Made by a program: the position numbers and the translations under genes. DNA of 38,348 bases, from NCBI GenBank assembly GCA_044376615.1, contig JBILKO010000014.1, positions 1 to 38,348 of the forward strand. The letters are read 5' to 3'. The notes under the pieces are model-generated. The model was not told where the DNA came from. It did not search any database and saw only the letters and a program-made list of their open reading frames with translations. Below, piece after piece: positions 1-7,985 of the stretch. The stretch comes from CAISGS01 sp044376615 (GTDB lineage: Bacteria; Pseudomonadota; Alphaproteobacteria; Caulobacterales; Caulobacteraceae). Within the stretch, counting starts at the first letter, position 1. Each line of letters opens with the position of its first letter.

Positions 1-813
1 TGGGATGGGATCCGTGAGTTGGACAATCCCCTGCCGCGGTGGTGGCTCTGGATCTTTTATGCCTGTATCGCCTTTGCGATCGGCTATTGGGTCCTAATGC
101 CCGCCTGGCCGGGCCTGCATTCTTATACGCACGGTCTTTTAGGCAAGTCCGACCGCGCCCAGGTGGCGGTTGATCTATCGGCCTTAAAGGCCCAGCGCGG
201 CGCGGCGGGCGCTGGCCTTGTCAATGCCTCGCTCGAACAGATTGAAGCCGATCCCAAGCTTCAGGCCTATGCCCTGGCGGCGGGGGCCTCAGTGTTTGGC
301 GATAATTGCGCAACCTGCCATGGCGCGGGCGGCGGCGGCGGCAAGGGCTACCCCAACCTGCGCGACGATGTCTGGCTTTGGGGCGGCACGCCGGCCGATA
401 TTGAGCATACGCTGCGAGTGGGTATTCGCTCGGGCCACCCAAATGCCCGCATGTCGCAAATGCCCGCCTTTGGCCGCGACCAGATTGTGACGCCAGACCA
501 GGTCAATGACCTGACCGAATATGTGGTGGCCCTGTCGCGCCGTAAGGCCAATGCGGCAGCGGTGGCCCGCGCGGCACCTGTCTTTCAGGCCCAGTGCAGT
601 GTCTGTCATGGCCCCGCTGGCCTTGGCAACCAGGCCGTTGGCGCGCCCAACCTGACCGATCGCGACTGGCTCTATGGCAGCGACCGGGCCAGTATTCACG
701 GCCAGATCTGGAATGCGCGCGGCGGCGTCATGCCGACTTGGGAAAAGCGGTTTGATACCGCCACCATCAAGGCCCTGGCCGTCTATGTTCATGCCAATGC
801 GAGCGGCAAATAG
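1..813 (+). CDS. ccoP: cbb3-type cytochrome c oxidase subunit III (CcoP/FixP), 5' end missing
   Basis: Membrane-anchored dihaem cytochrome c that feeds electrons to the catalytic subunit of the cbb3 terminal oxidase. The reading frame is open from base 1 (it starts W-D-G-I-R-E-L-D-N-P-L-P-R-W-W, the usual CcoP N-terminal region), so the start codon lies upstream and the TTG at 19 is not the start. One membrane segment (about residues 16-33 of the visible part) precedes two CxxCH haem sites, at residues 103-107 (CATCH) and 199-203 (CSVCH). Methionines in M-S-Q-M-P and V-M-P-T-W are the likely axial ligands. About 20 residues are probably missing. It is followed 30 bases later by ccoG; ccoN, ccoO and ccoQ would be expected just upstream. 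Confidence 0.95.
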   Translation, partial: WDGIRELDNPLPRWWLWIFYACIAFAIGYWVLMPAWPGLHSYTHGLLGKSDRAQVAVDLSALKAQRGAAGAGLVNASLEQIEADPKLQAYALAAGASVFGDNCATCHGAGGGGGKGYPNLRDDVWLWGGTPADIEHTLRVGIRSGHPNARMSQMPAFGRDQIVTPDQVNDLTEYVVALSRRKANAAAVARAAPVFQAQCSVCHGPAGLGNQAVGAPNLTDRDWLYGSDRASIHGQIWNARGGVMPTWEKRFDTATIKALAVYVHANASGK

Positions 814-843
814 GGGCAATACGCCCCAAGCGGAGGGCCAAAC

Positions 844-2307
844 GTGCCCGTCTTGATTGATACGGTTTCGAAAACGCCCAGCCCCGGCGTGCCGCCGCCG
901 CTGTATAAGAAGCGCGAGCCCATCTATCCCAAGCTTGTGCACGGCCCGTTTCGGATGATCAAATGGGCGGTCCTGGTGGCAACCTTGGCGGTCTATTATA
1001 TCCTGCCCTGGCTGCGTTGGGACCGGGGGCCGGGCGTGCCTAATCAGGCGGTCCTGGTCGATTTTGCCGATGCCCGGTTCTTTTTCTTCTTTATCCAGCT
1101 CTGGCCGCAAGAGGTCTATTATTTTACCGGCCTTTTGGTCACCGCAGCCCTGGCCTTGTTCTTAGTATCAGCCCTATTTGGCCGCCTATGGTGCGGTTAT
1201 GCCTGCCCCCAGACGGTTTGGACCGATCTTTATATTGTCGTCGAGCGCCTGTTTGAGGGCGATCGCAATGCGCGTATGCGCCTGGATGCCGCGCCCCTGT
1301 CCCTGAACAAGGCCTGGCGTAAGGGCGGCAAGCACCTGGTCTGGATCCTAGTAGCCCTGGTCACGGGCGGGGCCTGGGTGTTTTATTTCCAAGACGCCCC
1401 GACCCTGTTTGGCCAGCTGTTTAAGGGCCAGGCCCCGGTTACCGCCTATCTGTCGGTCGGCATATTGACCTTCACCACCTATATGCTGGCCGGGACCATG
1501 CGCGAGCAGGTCTGTACCTATATGTGTCCCTGGCCACGGATCCAGGGCGCTATGCTTGATGAGCATTCGCTCCAGGTCACTTATCGCAAGGATCGCGGCG
1601 AGACGCGGGGTCCACATAAAAAGGGCGAGACCTGGGAGGGGCGCGGCGACTGTATTGATTGCCTGCAATGCGTCGTGGTCTGTCCCATGGGCATAGACAT
1701 TCGTAATGGCGCCCAGATGGAATGCATTAATTGCGGCCTCTGTATCGATGCCTGCGACGAGATCATGGACAAGGTTGGCCGGCCAAGGGGCCTGATCGCC
1801 TATGATACCGATGCTGCGGTTGCCGCGCGACAGGCGGGGACCAAGCCGGTCTATAAGTTCGTCCGCTCACGCACCCTCTATTATGCGGTCGCCTTGGCTC
1901 TTGTGGGCTCGGTGATGCTGTTTGGCCTTCTAACCCGTTCGCCCATGGCCATGGATGTGCTGCGTGACCGCAATCCTGAATACATTACCCTTTCTGACGG
2001 CGCGGTGCGCAATGGCTATACGGTTCAGATCATGAACCGGTCGATCCGGCCTGAGGTCTATTTCCTCGAGTTCCACGGCCCGCACGGCGCGCATATGCGC
2101 ACAGTTGGCCAGACCCATGAGGGCCCAATCTCGGTGGCCCTTGGCGCGGATGGTCAGCGCACCTTGAGGGTCTTTGTCACTGTGCCGCCATCGGATCACG
2201 AGCATCACCGCGACCATTCTGAGCCGGCTGAGTTTCGCCTGATTTCTCAGTCCGGAAAACAGCTGGAAAAGGCCACCGTATTCTTAAGTTCGGGAGAGGA
2301 TGAATGA
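844..2307 (+). CDS. ccoG: Cytochrome c oxidase accessory protein CcoG (FixG/RdxA)
   Basis: Membrane iron-sulfur protein needed for cbb3 oxidase maturation, thought to act in copper handling. Of its 487 residues the N-terminal half carries several membrane segments with the paired motifs C-G-Y-A-C-P and C-T-Y-M-C-P. A double 4Fe-4S ferredoxin region follows at about residues 270-306 (C-I-D-C-L-Q-C-x3-C-P, then C-I-N-C-G-L-C-x3-C-D), then another membrane segment and a C-terminal immunoglobulin-like periplasmic domain. The GTG start at 844 is set by GGAGG at 832-836. The stop overlaps the ATG of ccoH (ATGA at 2304-2307), implying translational coupling. Length matches the family. Confidence 0.96.
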   Translation: MPVLIDTVSKTPSPGVPPPLYKKREPIYPKLVHGPFRMIKWAVLVATLAVYYILPWLRWDRGPGVPNQAVLVDFADARFFFFFIQLWPQEVYYFTGLLVTAALALFLVSALFGRLWCGYACPQTVWTDLYIVVERLFEGDRNARMRLDAAPLSLNKAWRKGGKHLVWILVALVTGGAWVFYFQDAPTLFGQLFKGQAPVTAYLSVGILTFTTYMLAGTMREQVCTYMCPWPRIQGAMLDEHSLQVTYRKDRGETRGPHKKGETWEGRGDCIDCLQCVVVCPMGIDIRNGAQMECINCGLCIDACDEIMDKVGRPRGLIAYDTDAAVAARQAGTKPVYKFVRSRTLYYAVALALVGSVMLFGLLTRSPMAMDVLRDRNPEYITLSDGAVRNGYTVQIMNRSIRPEVYFLEFHGPHGAHMRTVGQTHEGPISVALGADGQRTLRVFVTVPPSDHEHHRDHSEPAEFRLISQSGKQLEKATVFLSSGEDE

Positions 2308-2804
2308 GCGTCCTAGCAAAGGTTCAGCCGCGTGAGCTCAAAGGCTGGCATGTCCTGATCATATTCCTGGTGTTTTTTGGAGTCATGCTGGGGGTCAATA
2401 TCTATATGGTGGTTCAGGCCGTCCGTACCTTTCCCGGCGAGGTCAATACCCGCCCCTATGAGGCGGGCCTGGCCTATAATCGCACACTCGAAGCTATGGC
2501 GACTGAGCGCGCCCTGGGCTGGCGGGCGCGGGTGGATGCCATTGAAACGAGCGCCGCTGGCACACGCATCGTCGTGCGCTGGAGCGATGCGACCGCCCAG
2601 CCCCTGGTGAGCGCAGTCGTCAAGGGCAAGATCGTGCGGCCCGCAACCGAAACGCAGAACCATGCCCTGGCCTTTACGGAAACCGAACCTGGGGTCTATG
2701 CGGCCCTGGTCAAGGCCGCGCCGGGGGCCTGGGACCTTTCGGTTACAGCGACGGACGTACGCGGTGAGCACCGAACGGCCGAGCGGCGGGTGGTTTGGCC
2801 ATGA
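2304..2804 (+). CDS. ccoH: FixH family protein (CcoH), cbb3 oxidase assembly
   Basis: Small single-span membrane protein of 166 residues that assists assembly of the cbb3 oxidase. A hydrophobic segment at about residues 15-37 is followed by the FixH-typical run F-P-G-E-V-N-T-R-P-Y and then G-L-A-Y-N-R-T-L. The rest is a beta-rich periplasmic domain. It overlaps ccoG by four bases at its start and ccoI by four at its end (ATG at 2801 with TGA at 2802-2804), so the whole block is probably translated as one coupled unit. Function is from family and context. Confidence 0.9.
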   Translation: MSVLAKVQPRELKGWHVLIIFLVFFGVMLGVNIYMVVQAVRTFPGEVNTRPYEAGLAYNRTLEAMATERALGWRARVDAIETSAAGTRIVVRWSDATAQPLVSAVVKGKIVRPATETQNHALAFTETEPGVYAALVKAAPGAWDLSVTATDVRGEHRTAERRVVWP

Positions 2805-4936
2805 CCCAGGCCGTGCTCAAAGATCAAAGGCTAGAGCTCCTGGTTCAGGGCGCGCATTGCGCCGGGTGCCTGAACAAGATTGAGCGCAATATTGGTGCCC
2901 TATCGGGCGTAACGCACGCCCGCATGAATCTGACCACGGGCAAGCTGGCGGTTCAGTCGCAAAAAGGCGGCGTTTCACAAGGTCTGGTTATTGAGACCCT
3001 AAACGATCTTGGCTACCGCGCTGTGCCTTATGATCCCGTCCAGGCCCGTCAGGCCGAGGACAAGGAGGGTCGCCGCCTCGCCATTGCGCTCGGTGTCGCT
3101 GGCTTTGGTGCCGGCAATGCCATGATGTTTGCGGTTCCCGTCTGGGCCGGGCTGATGGGCCAGGAAATGGGCGAAGGCGTGCGCACCGCCTTTTACTGGC
3201 TAACCGCCCTGATCGCGGGACCTTGCGCCCTCTATGCCGGTATGCCGTTTTTCGAAAGCGCCTGGAAGGCCCTATCCAAGGGCAAGGCCAATATGGATGT
3301 GCCCATATCTCTGGGCGTTCTCTTAGCTCTAGGCGTCAGTGTCTATGAGACCTTGCTGCACAAACAACACGCCTATTTCGAAGCCGCGGTGACGCTTCTT
3401 TTCCTCCTCCTGATTGGCCGCTATCTCGATCATCGCCTTCGGACCCAGGCCAAGAGCGCCGCGAGGGACCTTTTGGCGCTTCAGGCCGTAACGGCCCGGC
3501 GGCTTGAGGTCGATGGGTCCACCACCGCGATTGCCTTGTCCGATGTCCAGCTGGGCGACCGGCTCTATGTCGCGCCGGGCGATCGGGTTCCGGTCGATGG
3601 CCAGGTGATTGAGGGCCGGTCTGAGCTCGACATCTCCATGCTGACAGGCGAGACCGCCCCAGCAGCCACGGCCCCGGGCGCCGCGATTTCAGCTGGGGCC
3701 TTGAATCTGACCGGCGGGCTGGTGATTTGCGCTGAGGCCCGCAGCGAAGACTCAACTATTGCCGCCATTGCCCGCTTGATGGAGGCGGGTGCCCAATCGA
3801 AATCAGCCTATGTGCGCCTCGCCGACAAGGCGGCTGCCCTTTATGTGCCGGTGGTCCATAGTCTGGCCGCCGTGACCTTGGTCGGTTGGTGGATGGCGGG
3901 CCTTTCATTTCCTGATGCCTTGATGCGGGCGACGGCCGTCTTGATCATTACCTGCCCCTGCGCGCTTGGCCTGGCCGTGCCAGCGGTTCAGATCGTCGCC
4001 TCGGGCCGCCTGTTTTCGCGCGGCATATTGGTTAAGTCTGGCGCGGCGCTAGAGCGCCTAGCCAAGATTGATCATGTGGTGTTCGACAAGACCGGTGTTC
4101 TCACGCTCGGCCGTCCAAGCCTGACCCTTTATGACCCGGAAGCCTTGGCCCTTGCCGCCCCCTTGGCCCGGGCCTCGCGCCATCCCCTATCGCGTGCCCT
4201 GGCCCTGGCCGCTGGGCCAGGCCCTGCTGCCAGTGATGTGGTCGAAACAGCAGGCCTTGGTATAGAGGGCCTGATTGACGGGAAACTGGCCCGCCTTGGC
4301 CGCGCCGGTTTTGTTGGCGCAGACGGCGCGGGCGCGAGTGAAACCGAGCTTTGGTTTAAGTGCGGGAACTATGGGCCAGTACGGTTTCGGTTCGCAGATG
4401 AATTGCGCCCTGATGCGGCCGTGACAATCGCGGCGCTTAAGGCGCGCGGACTGACGGTCGAGATCTTGTCTGGGGACCTGGCTGGAGCTGTCGAGCGCGC
4501 CGCCAATGGCGCCGATATTGACCAATGGCGCGCTGGCCTGACGCCGTTTGATAAGGCCGATGCCATAGATGCCTTGATCGCTAATGGAAAAAAGCCGCTC
4601 ATGGTCGGGGATGGCCTGAATGATGCAGCGGCCTTGGCCAAGGCCCATGCCTCTATGGCCCCGGGCGCAGCTGCCGATGCCAGCCAGTCAGCGGCCGATC
4701 TGGTGTTTCAGGGTGAAGACTTGTTTGCCGTCGTCCAAGCAATAGATGTCGCTCATGCGGCGCGAGGTCGGGCGATGGAGAATTTTGGTTTTGCCGCAGT
4801 TTATAATTTGGTCGCTGCCCCAACAGCCGTGTTTGGCCTCGTCACACCCTTGATCGCAGCCTTGGCCATGTCGGGCTCGTCCCTCGTAGTTATGCTCAAT
4901 GCCTTGCGACTGAGACTTGAGGCGCGCAAGCCATGA
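2801..4936 (+). CDS. ccoI: Copper-translocating P-type ATPase CcoI (FixI)
   Basis: P1B-type ATPase of the CopA2/FixI group, which exports copper to the periplasm for cbb3 oxidase assembly. The ATG at 2801 is chosen because it overlaps the ccoH stop; the in-frame TTG at 2795 lacks support. Visible in order: N-terminal metal site H-C-A-G-C (Cys20, Cys23), actuator L-T-G-E-T, membrane metal site C-P-C (Cys385, Cys387), phosphorylation motif D-K-T-G-V-L-T (Asp429), and hinge G-D-G-L-N-D-A-A (603-610). The residue after D-K-T-G is Val where the family normally has Thr. The 711-residue length is close to typical. The last bases overlap ccoS. Confidence 0.95.
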   Translation: MTQAVLKDQRLELLVQGAHCAGCLNKIERNIGALSGVTHARMNLTTGKLAVQSQKGGVSQGLVIETLNDLGYRAVPYDPVQARQAEDKEGRRLAIALGVAGFGAGNAMMFAVPVWAGLMGQEMGEGVRTAFYWLTALIAGPCALYAGMPFFESAWKALSKGKANMDVPISLGVLLALGVSVYETLLHKQHAYFEAAVTLLFLLLIGRYLDHRLRTQAKSAARDLLALQAVTARRLEVDGSTTAIALSDVQLGDRLYVAPGDRVPVDGQVIEGRSELDISMLTGETAPAATAPGAAISAGALNLTGGLVICAEARSEDSTIAAIARLMEAGAQSKSAYVRLADKAAALYVPVVHSLAAVTLVGWWMAGLSFPDALMRATAVLIITCPCALGLAVPAVQIVASGRLFSRGILVKSGAALERLAKIDHVVFDKTGVLTLGRPSLTLYDPEALALAAPLARASRHPLSRALALAAGPGPAASDVVETAGLGIEGLIDGKLARLGRAGFVGADGAGASETELWFKCGNYGPVRFRFADELRPDAAVTIAALKARGLTVEILSGDLAGAVERAANGADIDQWRAGLTPFDKADAIDALIANGKKPLMVGDGLNDAAALAKAHASMAPGAAADASQSAADLVFQGEDLFAVVQAIDVAHAARGRAMENFGFAAVYNLVAAPTAVFGLVTPLIAALAMSGSSLVVMLNALRLRLEARKP

Positions 4937-5124
4937 CCATTCTTTTCCTGCTAGCGCCCCTGACCCTTCTGATGGCCGCCGTTTCACTGGTCGCGTTTTT
5001 CTGGACGTTTAAGGCCGGGCAGTATGATGACCCCAAGGGCGATGCCGCCCGCATTCTCTATGACCATATGGATGAAGGTCCGCCCAGTAGCGGTTTAGCC
5101 GAGGAGAATGCAAAAGAGATTTAG
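4933..5124 (+). CDS. ccoS: cbb3-type cytochrome oxidase assembly protein CcoS
   Basis: A 63-residue protein with one N-terminal membrane segment (about residues 4-26) followed by W-T-F-K-A-G-Q-Y-D-D-P-K-G-D, the CcoS hallmark in which an aromatic and Gly-Gln-Tyr/Phe-Asp-Asp stretch leads to a short acidic tail. CcoS is required for cofactor insertion into the cbb3 oxidase. The ATG at 4933 overlaps the ccoI stop by four bases, completing the ccoGHIS order. It is the last gene of the block; the next 455 bases have no gene. Confidence 0.93.
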   Translation: MTILFLLAPLTLLMAAVSLVAFFWTFKAGQYDDPKGDAARILYDHMDEGPPSSGLAEENAKEI

Positions 5125-5579
5125 GCTGAAGTTCAGCTTACAAATCCAAAAACTAAGCCCGCACAATTTTATGCATGGCATGCAGCGGTTTCCGAGGCTC
5201 GGAACAGCCTGAATGGCGGCGCACTCAGGCCCATTGGCTAGAATAAGGCGCTCTTCAGAAAAAATTTTGGGCACCACTGTATTTTTTTACCGCTAGTTTT
5301 TGCTACGGGAACGGTCGCCAAAATGCCTATCCACAAAGACAGAGCGATAGCGCAACTGCTTATAATGTAAGGCCTTTAGCTAGGCATGCCATGCTTGGCC
5401 ATGTCCTCAGCTACTCGCGACTCGTGCCGGCTATAATGGTGAAAACTTCGTTAAGTTATTGATCTAATTGAAATTCATCATGCTTATTAGGGTTTCTGAA
5501 ATAACGGTAGCTCATATTACCATTCATGTCATCAACACCGATGCCATTGACCCATTTTGGTAATACGGAGATTTAACCC
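5125..5579. other. AT-rich intergenic region between ccoS and the fimbrial locus
   Basis: 455 bases without a convincing gene, clearly richer in A and T than the flanking genes. It holds two exact TATAAT hexamers (5361-5366 and 5432-5437), neither with a good -35 element at 16-18 bases. A short dyad GCTGAA-G-TTCAGC sits at 5125-5137 immediately after ccoS. The promoter of the fimbrial operon must lie here, but I cannot place it. No FNR/FixK-type box (TTGAT-N4-ATCAA) was found. Reading frames on either strand are short and unlike known proteins. Confidence 0.5.
5565..5570 (+). promoter_or_regulatory. Ribosome binding site of first fimbrial subunit
   Basis: ACGGAG nine bases before the ATG at 5580; it supports that ATG as the start of the first pilin-like gene. 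Confidence 0.5.
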
Positions 5580-6089
5580 ATGAACGCGAAGACCCTTACC
5601 ATTCGCAGTCTCGTTTGTGCCATCGCCTTGTTTGGTGCTGGTCAAGCCCTTGCTGAAACCGCTACCGCCTCTGTTGGCGCAAGCGTCCTGACCCCAATCG
5701 CCATCACCAAGGTTGACGATCTGGCGTTTGGTAACTTCATTTCGACCACTGGCGGCACGATCGTCCTGACCCCCACTGCCACTGCGCTCCGCACGCCTAG
5801 CGCGGGCGTTACCTTGGACAACACTGTTACGCCGACCGCAGCCAAGTTCACGGTTGGCGGCACGGCCGGTGCGACCTTCTCGATTACGTTGCCGACCACT
5901 GTTTCCTTGAGCAACGGCCCGAATACAATGGATGTTGGCACCTTCACGTCTGATCTGGACCTGGCCGCAGCAACCATTCCTGTAGGCGGCACGATCGACA
6001 TGTATGTCGGTGGAACTCTAACGGTTGGCGCTGCCCAGGCCAACGGTGCCTATACCGGCACCTTTGATGTCTCGGTGAACTATAACTAA
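5580..6089 (+). CDS. DUF4402-like exported pilin subunit, copy 1
   Basis: 169 residues with a classic Sec signal peptide (charged N-terminus, hydrophobic core, cleavage after G-Q-A-L-A near residue 25). The mature part is small, Thr/Gly/Ala-rich and beta-rich. It has the DUF4402 features L-A-F-G-N-F near the start, T-I-V-L-T-P, an F-S-I-T-L-P core strand, and a final G-T-F-D-V-S-V-N-Y-N strand. Proteins of this family are thought to be surface fibre subunits. The position first in an operon with a chaperone and an usher supports a structural subunit, perhaps the major one because of its operon position and good start site. Cysteines are absent from the mature protein. Confidence 0.82.
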   Translation: MNAKTLTIRSLVCAIALFGAGQALAETATASVGASVLTPIAITKVDDLAFGNFISTTGGTIVLTPTATALRTPSAGVTLDNTVTPTAAKFTVGGTAGATFSITLPTTVSLSNGPNTMDVGTFTSDLDLAAATIPVGGTIDMYVGGTLTVGAAQANGAYTGTFDVSVNYN

Positions 6090-6103
6090 TAGGTAAGCCG
6101 GAC

Positions 6104-6589
6104 ATGGCCGCTCAAGTGCCTCGTCGCCTTTGGCAGATACGGCATCTACTTGCCGTACCTATAGTGCTTAACGCCGTCCCAGCCCTGGCTGGGACGGCTG
6201 TTGCCAATGTGACAGCCAAGCTCATAGCCAGCCAGCCGATCGTAACCAAATCGGTGACGGATCTGATCCTAGATGCACCGTCTGGAACCATCACAGTCAA
6301 TCTTGAAAACGGGCAAGCGCCCGTTTCTATGCGTTTAACGGTCGATCATGATGATCCAGATAGTGGCGGGATCATTTTTTCAGTTTCTGCGCCGACGCGT
6401 GAAGCGCTGGAACTGTCTATGGCGGCTTTAGCCCGTGGCGACTTGCCGGCGACCGTGTCTGGAAGCTTGTTTACTCAGGCCTGGCAGGCCGAATCTGGGT
6501 CAGGACTGAATGTCAATTTGACGATTCTAAATGTCGATTTTGGCGCGGGAGTTGGCGCCAAAATCACCGCCCTTGTTACCTTCGATTAG
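6104..6589 (+). CDS. Exported fimbrial subunit-like protein (divergent, copy 2)
   Basis: 161 residues with a Sec signal peptide ending around V-P-A-L-A-G (about residue 30). The mature part is beta-rich with no cysteine and weaker DUF4402 likeness than its neighbours: it lacks the F-S-I-T-L-P strand and the glycine-rich stretches. It starts 14 bases after the first subunit and ends 9 bases before the third. From its place it is probably a minor subunit, adaptor or tip protein of the same fibre; the function is inferred. It has no clear two-domain adhesin architecture. Confidence 0.72.
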   Translation: MAAQVPRRLWQIRHLLAVPIVLNAVPALAGTAVANVTAKLIASQPIVTKSVTDLILDAPSGTITVNLENGQAPVSMRLTVDHDDPDSGGIIFSVSAPTREALELSMAALARGDLPATVSGSLFTQAWQAESGSGLNVNLTILNVDFGAGVGAKITALVTFD

Positions 6590-6598
6590 GGGCGGGCC

Positions 6599-7063
6599 AT
6601 GGCACGTAAGGCGAAAATCCAGCGGATTACTGTTCATGTGTTGGCTGGCTTGATGTTCATGGGCATGCCAGCCAGCGCCTGGGCACAAACTGTGTCGGTC
6701 GTTCAGGACCTGTCATTTGGCACCTTTGCCGCGGGCGGGGGCGGCACGGTTACCGTAACGCCTTCAGGCGGAAGAACTTCGGGCGGCGGTGTCATTCTGT
6801 TTGGCGGCGGCGGATTCAATGATGGTGGGTCCGCCAATGTGGTCGTTACTGGCACTACCGGGTCAAACTTTTCGATCACCTTGCCGGCCAGTGCCAGCCT
6901 TATAAGCAGCGGCGGCGGGTCAATGGCGATTTCTGGGTTCTCAAGCGCACCCCTTGGAAGTGGCGGATCTCAGATCGCCATCGGAGCCACACTCAATGTC
7001 CCAAGCCAAGCTGCGCCAGGAAACTATACTGGTAGCTTCGACATAATAGCTAGTTACGAATGA
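6599..7063 (+). CDS. DUF4402-like exported pilin subunit, copy 3 (Gly-rich)
   Basis: 154 residues: signal peptide (cleavage near A-S-A-W-A-Q, about residue 29), then a DUF4402-like domain with D-L-S-F-G-T-F, T-V-T-V-T-P, F-S-I-T-L-P and a terminal G-S-F-D-I-I-A-S-Y-E strand. It is clearly related to the first subunit but carries several glycine runs (G-G-G-G twice), unlike copy 1. The ATG at 6599 follows a GGGGCGGG stretch. It is probably a second structural subunit of the fibre; the next gene is the chaperone. Confidence 0.78.
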   Translation: MARKAKIQRITVHVLAGLMFMGMPASAWAQTVSVVQDLSFGTFAAGGGGTVTVTPSGGRTSGGGVILFGGGGFNDGGSANVVVTGTTGSNFSITLPASASLISSGGGSMAISGFSSAPLGSGGSQIAIGATLNVPSQAAPGNYTGSFDIIASYE

Positions 7064-7103
7064 ATCTTTGGGCCAATTCCAAATTTACCAGAAAGGTAAT
7101 CTA

Positions 7104-7958
7104 ATGCTCCTTAAATACTACAGTGCAGTGGCTTCGACCATAAAGTGGCTTCTAGCAGCCATTTTACTTATTCCAGTCACCGCGCATGCTGAACTCATGC
7201 TTTATCCCACACGGGTAGTTATTGAAGACCGCCAGCGTGGTGGTCATGTTGAAATGATTAACCGCAGCCAAGAAACCCAGACCTTCCGCATTGGTCTATA
7301 CAATAGTCGGATGACAGAGGCCGGCGAGATTGTTGTGGCCGAAACGCCCGAACCGGGCGAACTTTTTGCAAAGGATATGCTGGTCTTTACGCCGCGCCAG
7401 GTCACTTTGCGCCCGGGCCAATCTCAGACGGTTAGGATCTCAATCCGCAGGCCTGCAAATTTGGCGACGGGCGAGTACCGCACGCATCTTCGGTTTAGCC
7501 GTATGACCGACGCCAATGGCCCAACCAATCTTGAAACAGCGGTAAAGCTGCCGCCGGGCCAGGTGGGCATATTGCTCCAAGCCATGATTGGAGCATCAAT
7601 CCCAGTCATAGTGCGCCAAGGTACGACCCAGGCCGAGGTCACACTGGATTCGCCGGCCTTGATCTCGGCCAAGGGGGGCAACCCGCCTATTTTTTATGCC
7701 CGGTTTCACCGCAAAGGCACCCGCTCCGTCTATGGGGACTTAAAGGCCTTCTATACCCCACCCGGTAGGCGGCCGATTGAGGTCGGCAAGATGGGCGGTG
7801 TTTCGGTCTATGTGCCCAATGCCACCCGCACCATCCGAATGCCACTTACGCTACCGCCTGGAACGGCACTGAAGGGTGGAACGCTCTCGCTTCGCTATAC
7901 GGAGCGGCAAGAGGCAGGCGGTGCGCTTTTGACCCAGACACAGGTCCAGGTGCCTTGA
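7104..7958 (+). CDS. Periplasmic fimbrial chaperone (PapD-like)
   Basis: 284 residues; binds fibre subunits in the periplasm and delivers them to the usher. I place the start at the ATG at 7104, which has GAAAGG at 7091-7096 and leads straight into a signal peptide (L-L-A-A-I-L-L-I-P-V-T-A-H-A). The upstream in-frame TTG at 7068 has none of this. The mature N-terminal domain shows the PapD-type first strand (L-Y-P-T-R-V-V-I), a central F-T-P-R-Q-V-T-L-R-P-G-Q-S-Q-T-V-R segment and Y-R-T-H-L, all typical of the chaperone immunoglobulin fold. A divergent second domain follows. Its place between pilin-like genes and the usher fits the role. Confidence 0.85.
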   Translation: MLLKYYSAVASTIKWLLAAILLIPVTAHAELMLYPTRVVIEDRQRGGHVEMINRSQETQTFRIGLYNSRMTEAGEIVVAETPEPGELFAKDMLVFTPRQVTLRPGQSQTVRISIRRPANLATGEYRTHLRFSRMTDANGPTNLETAVKLPPGQVGILLQAMIGASIPVIVRQGTTQAEVTLDSPALISAKGGNPPIFYARFHRKGTRSVYGDLKAFYTPPGRRPIEVGKMGGVSVYVPNATRTIRMPLTLPPGTALKGGTLSLRYTERQEAGGALLTQTQVQVP

Positions 7959-7985
7959 TCGAGGCATAGGCACTAGGGGGCGATC

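Noticed and set aside
289..1110. 273-residue minus-strand frame opposite ccoP and ccoG
   Set aside because: It is antisense to two well-supported genes and has no recognisable family or sensible start; a by-product of GC-rich codon bias.
5125..5137. GCTGAA-G-TTCAGC as the ccoS terminator
   Set aside because: The loop would be one base and no T-run follows; at most a small dyad.
5455..5470. TTGATCTAATTGAA as an FNR/FixK box
   Set aside because: The right half does not match ATCAA, so the TTGAT-N4-ATCAA symmetry is absent.
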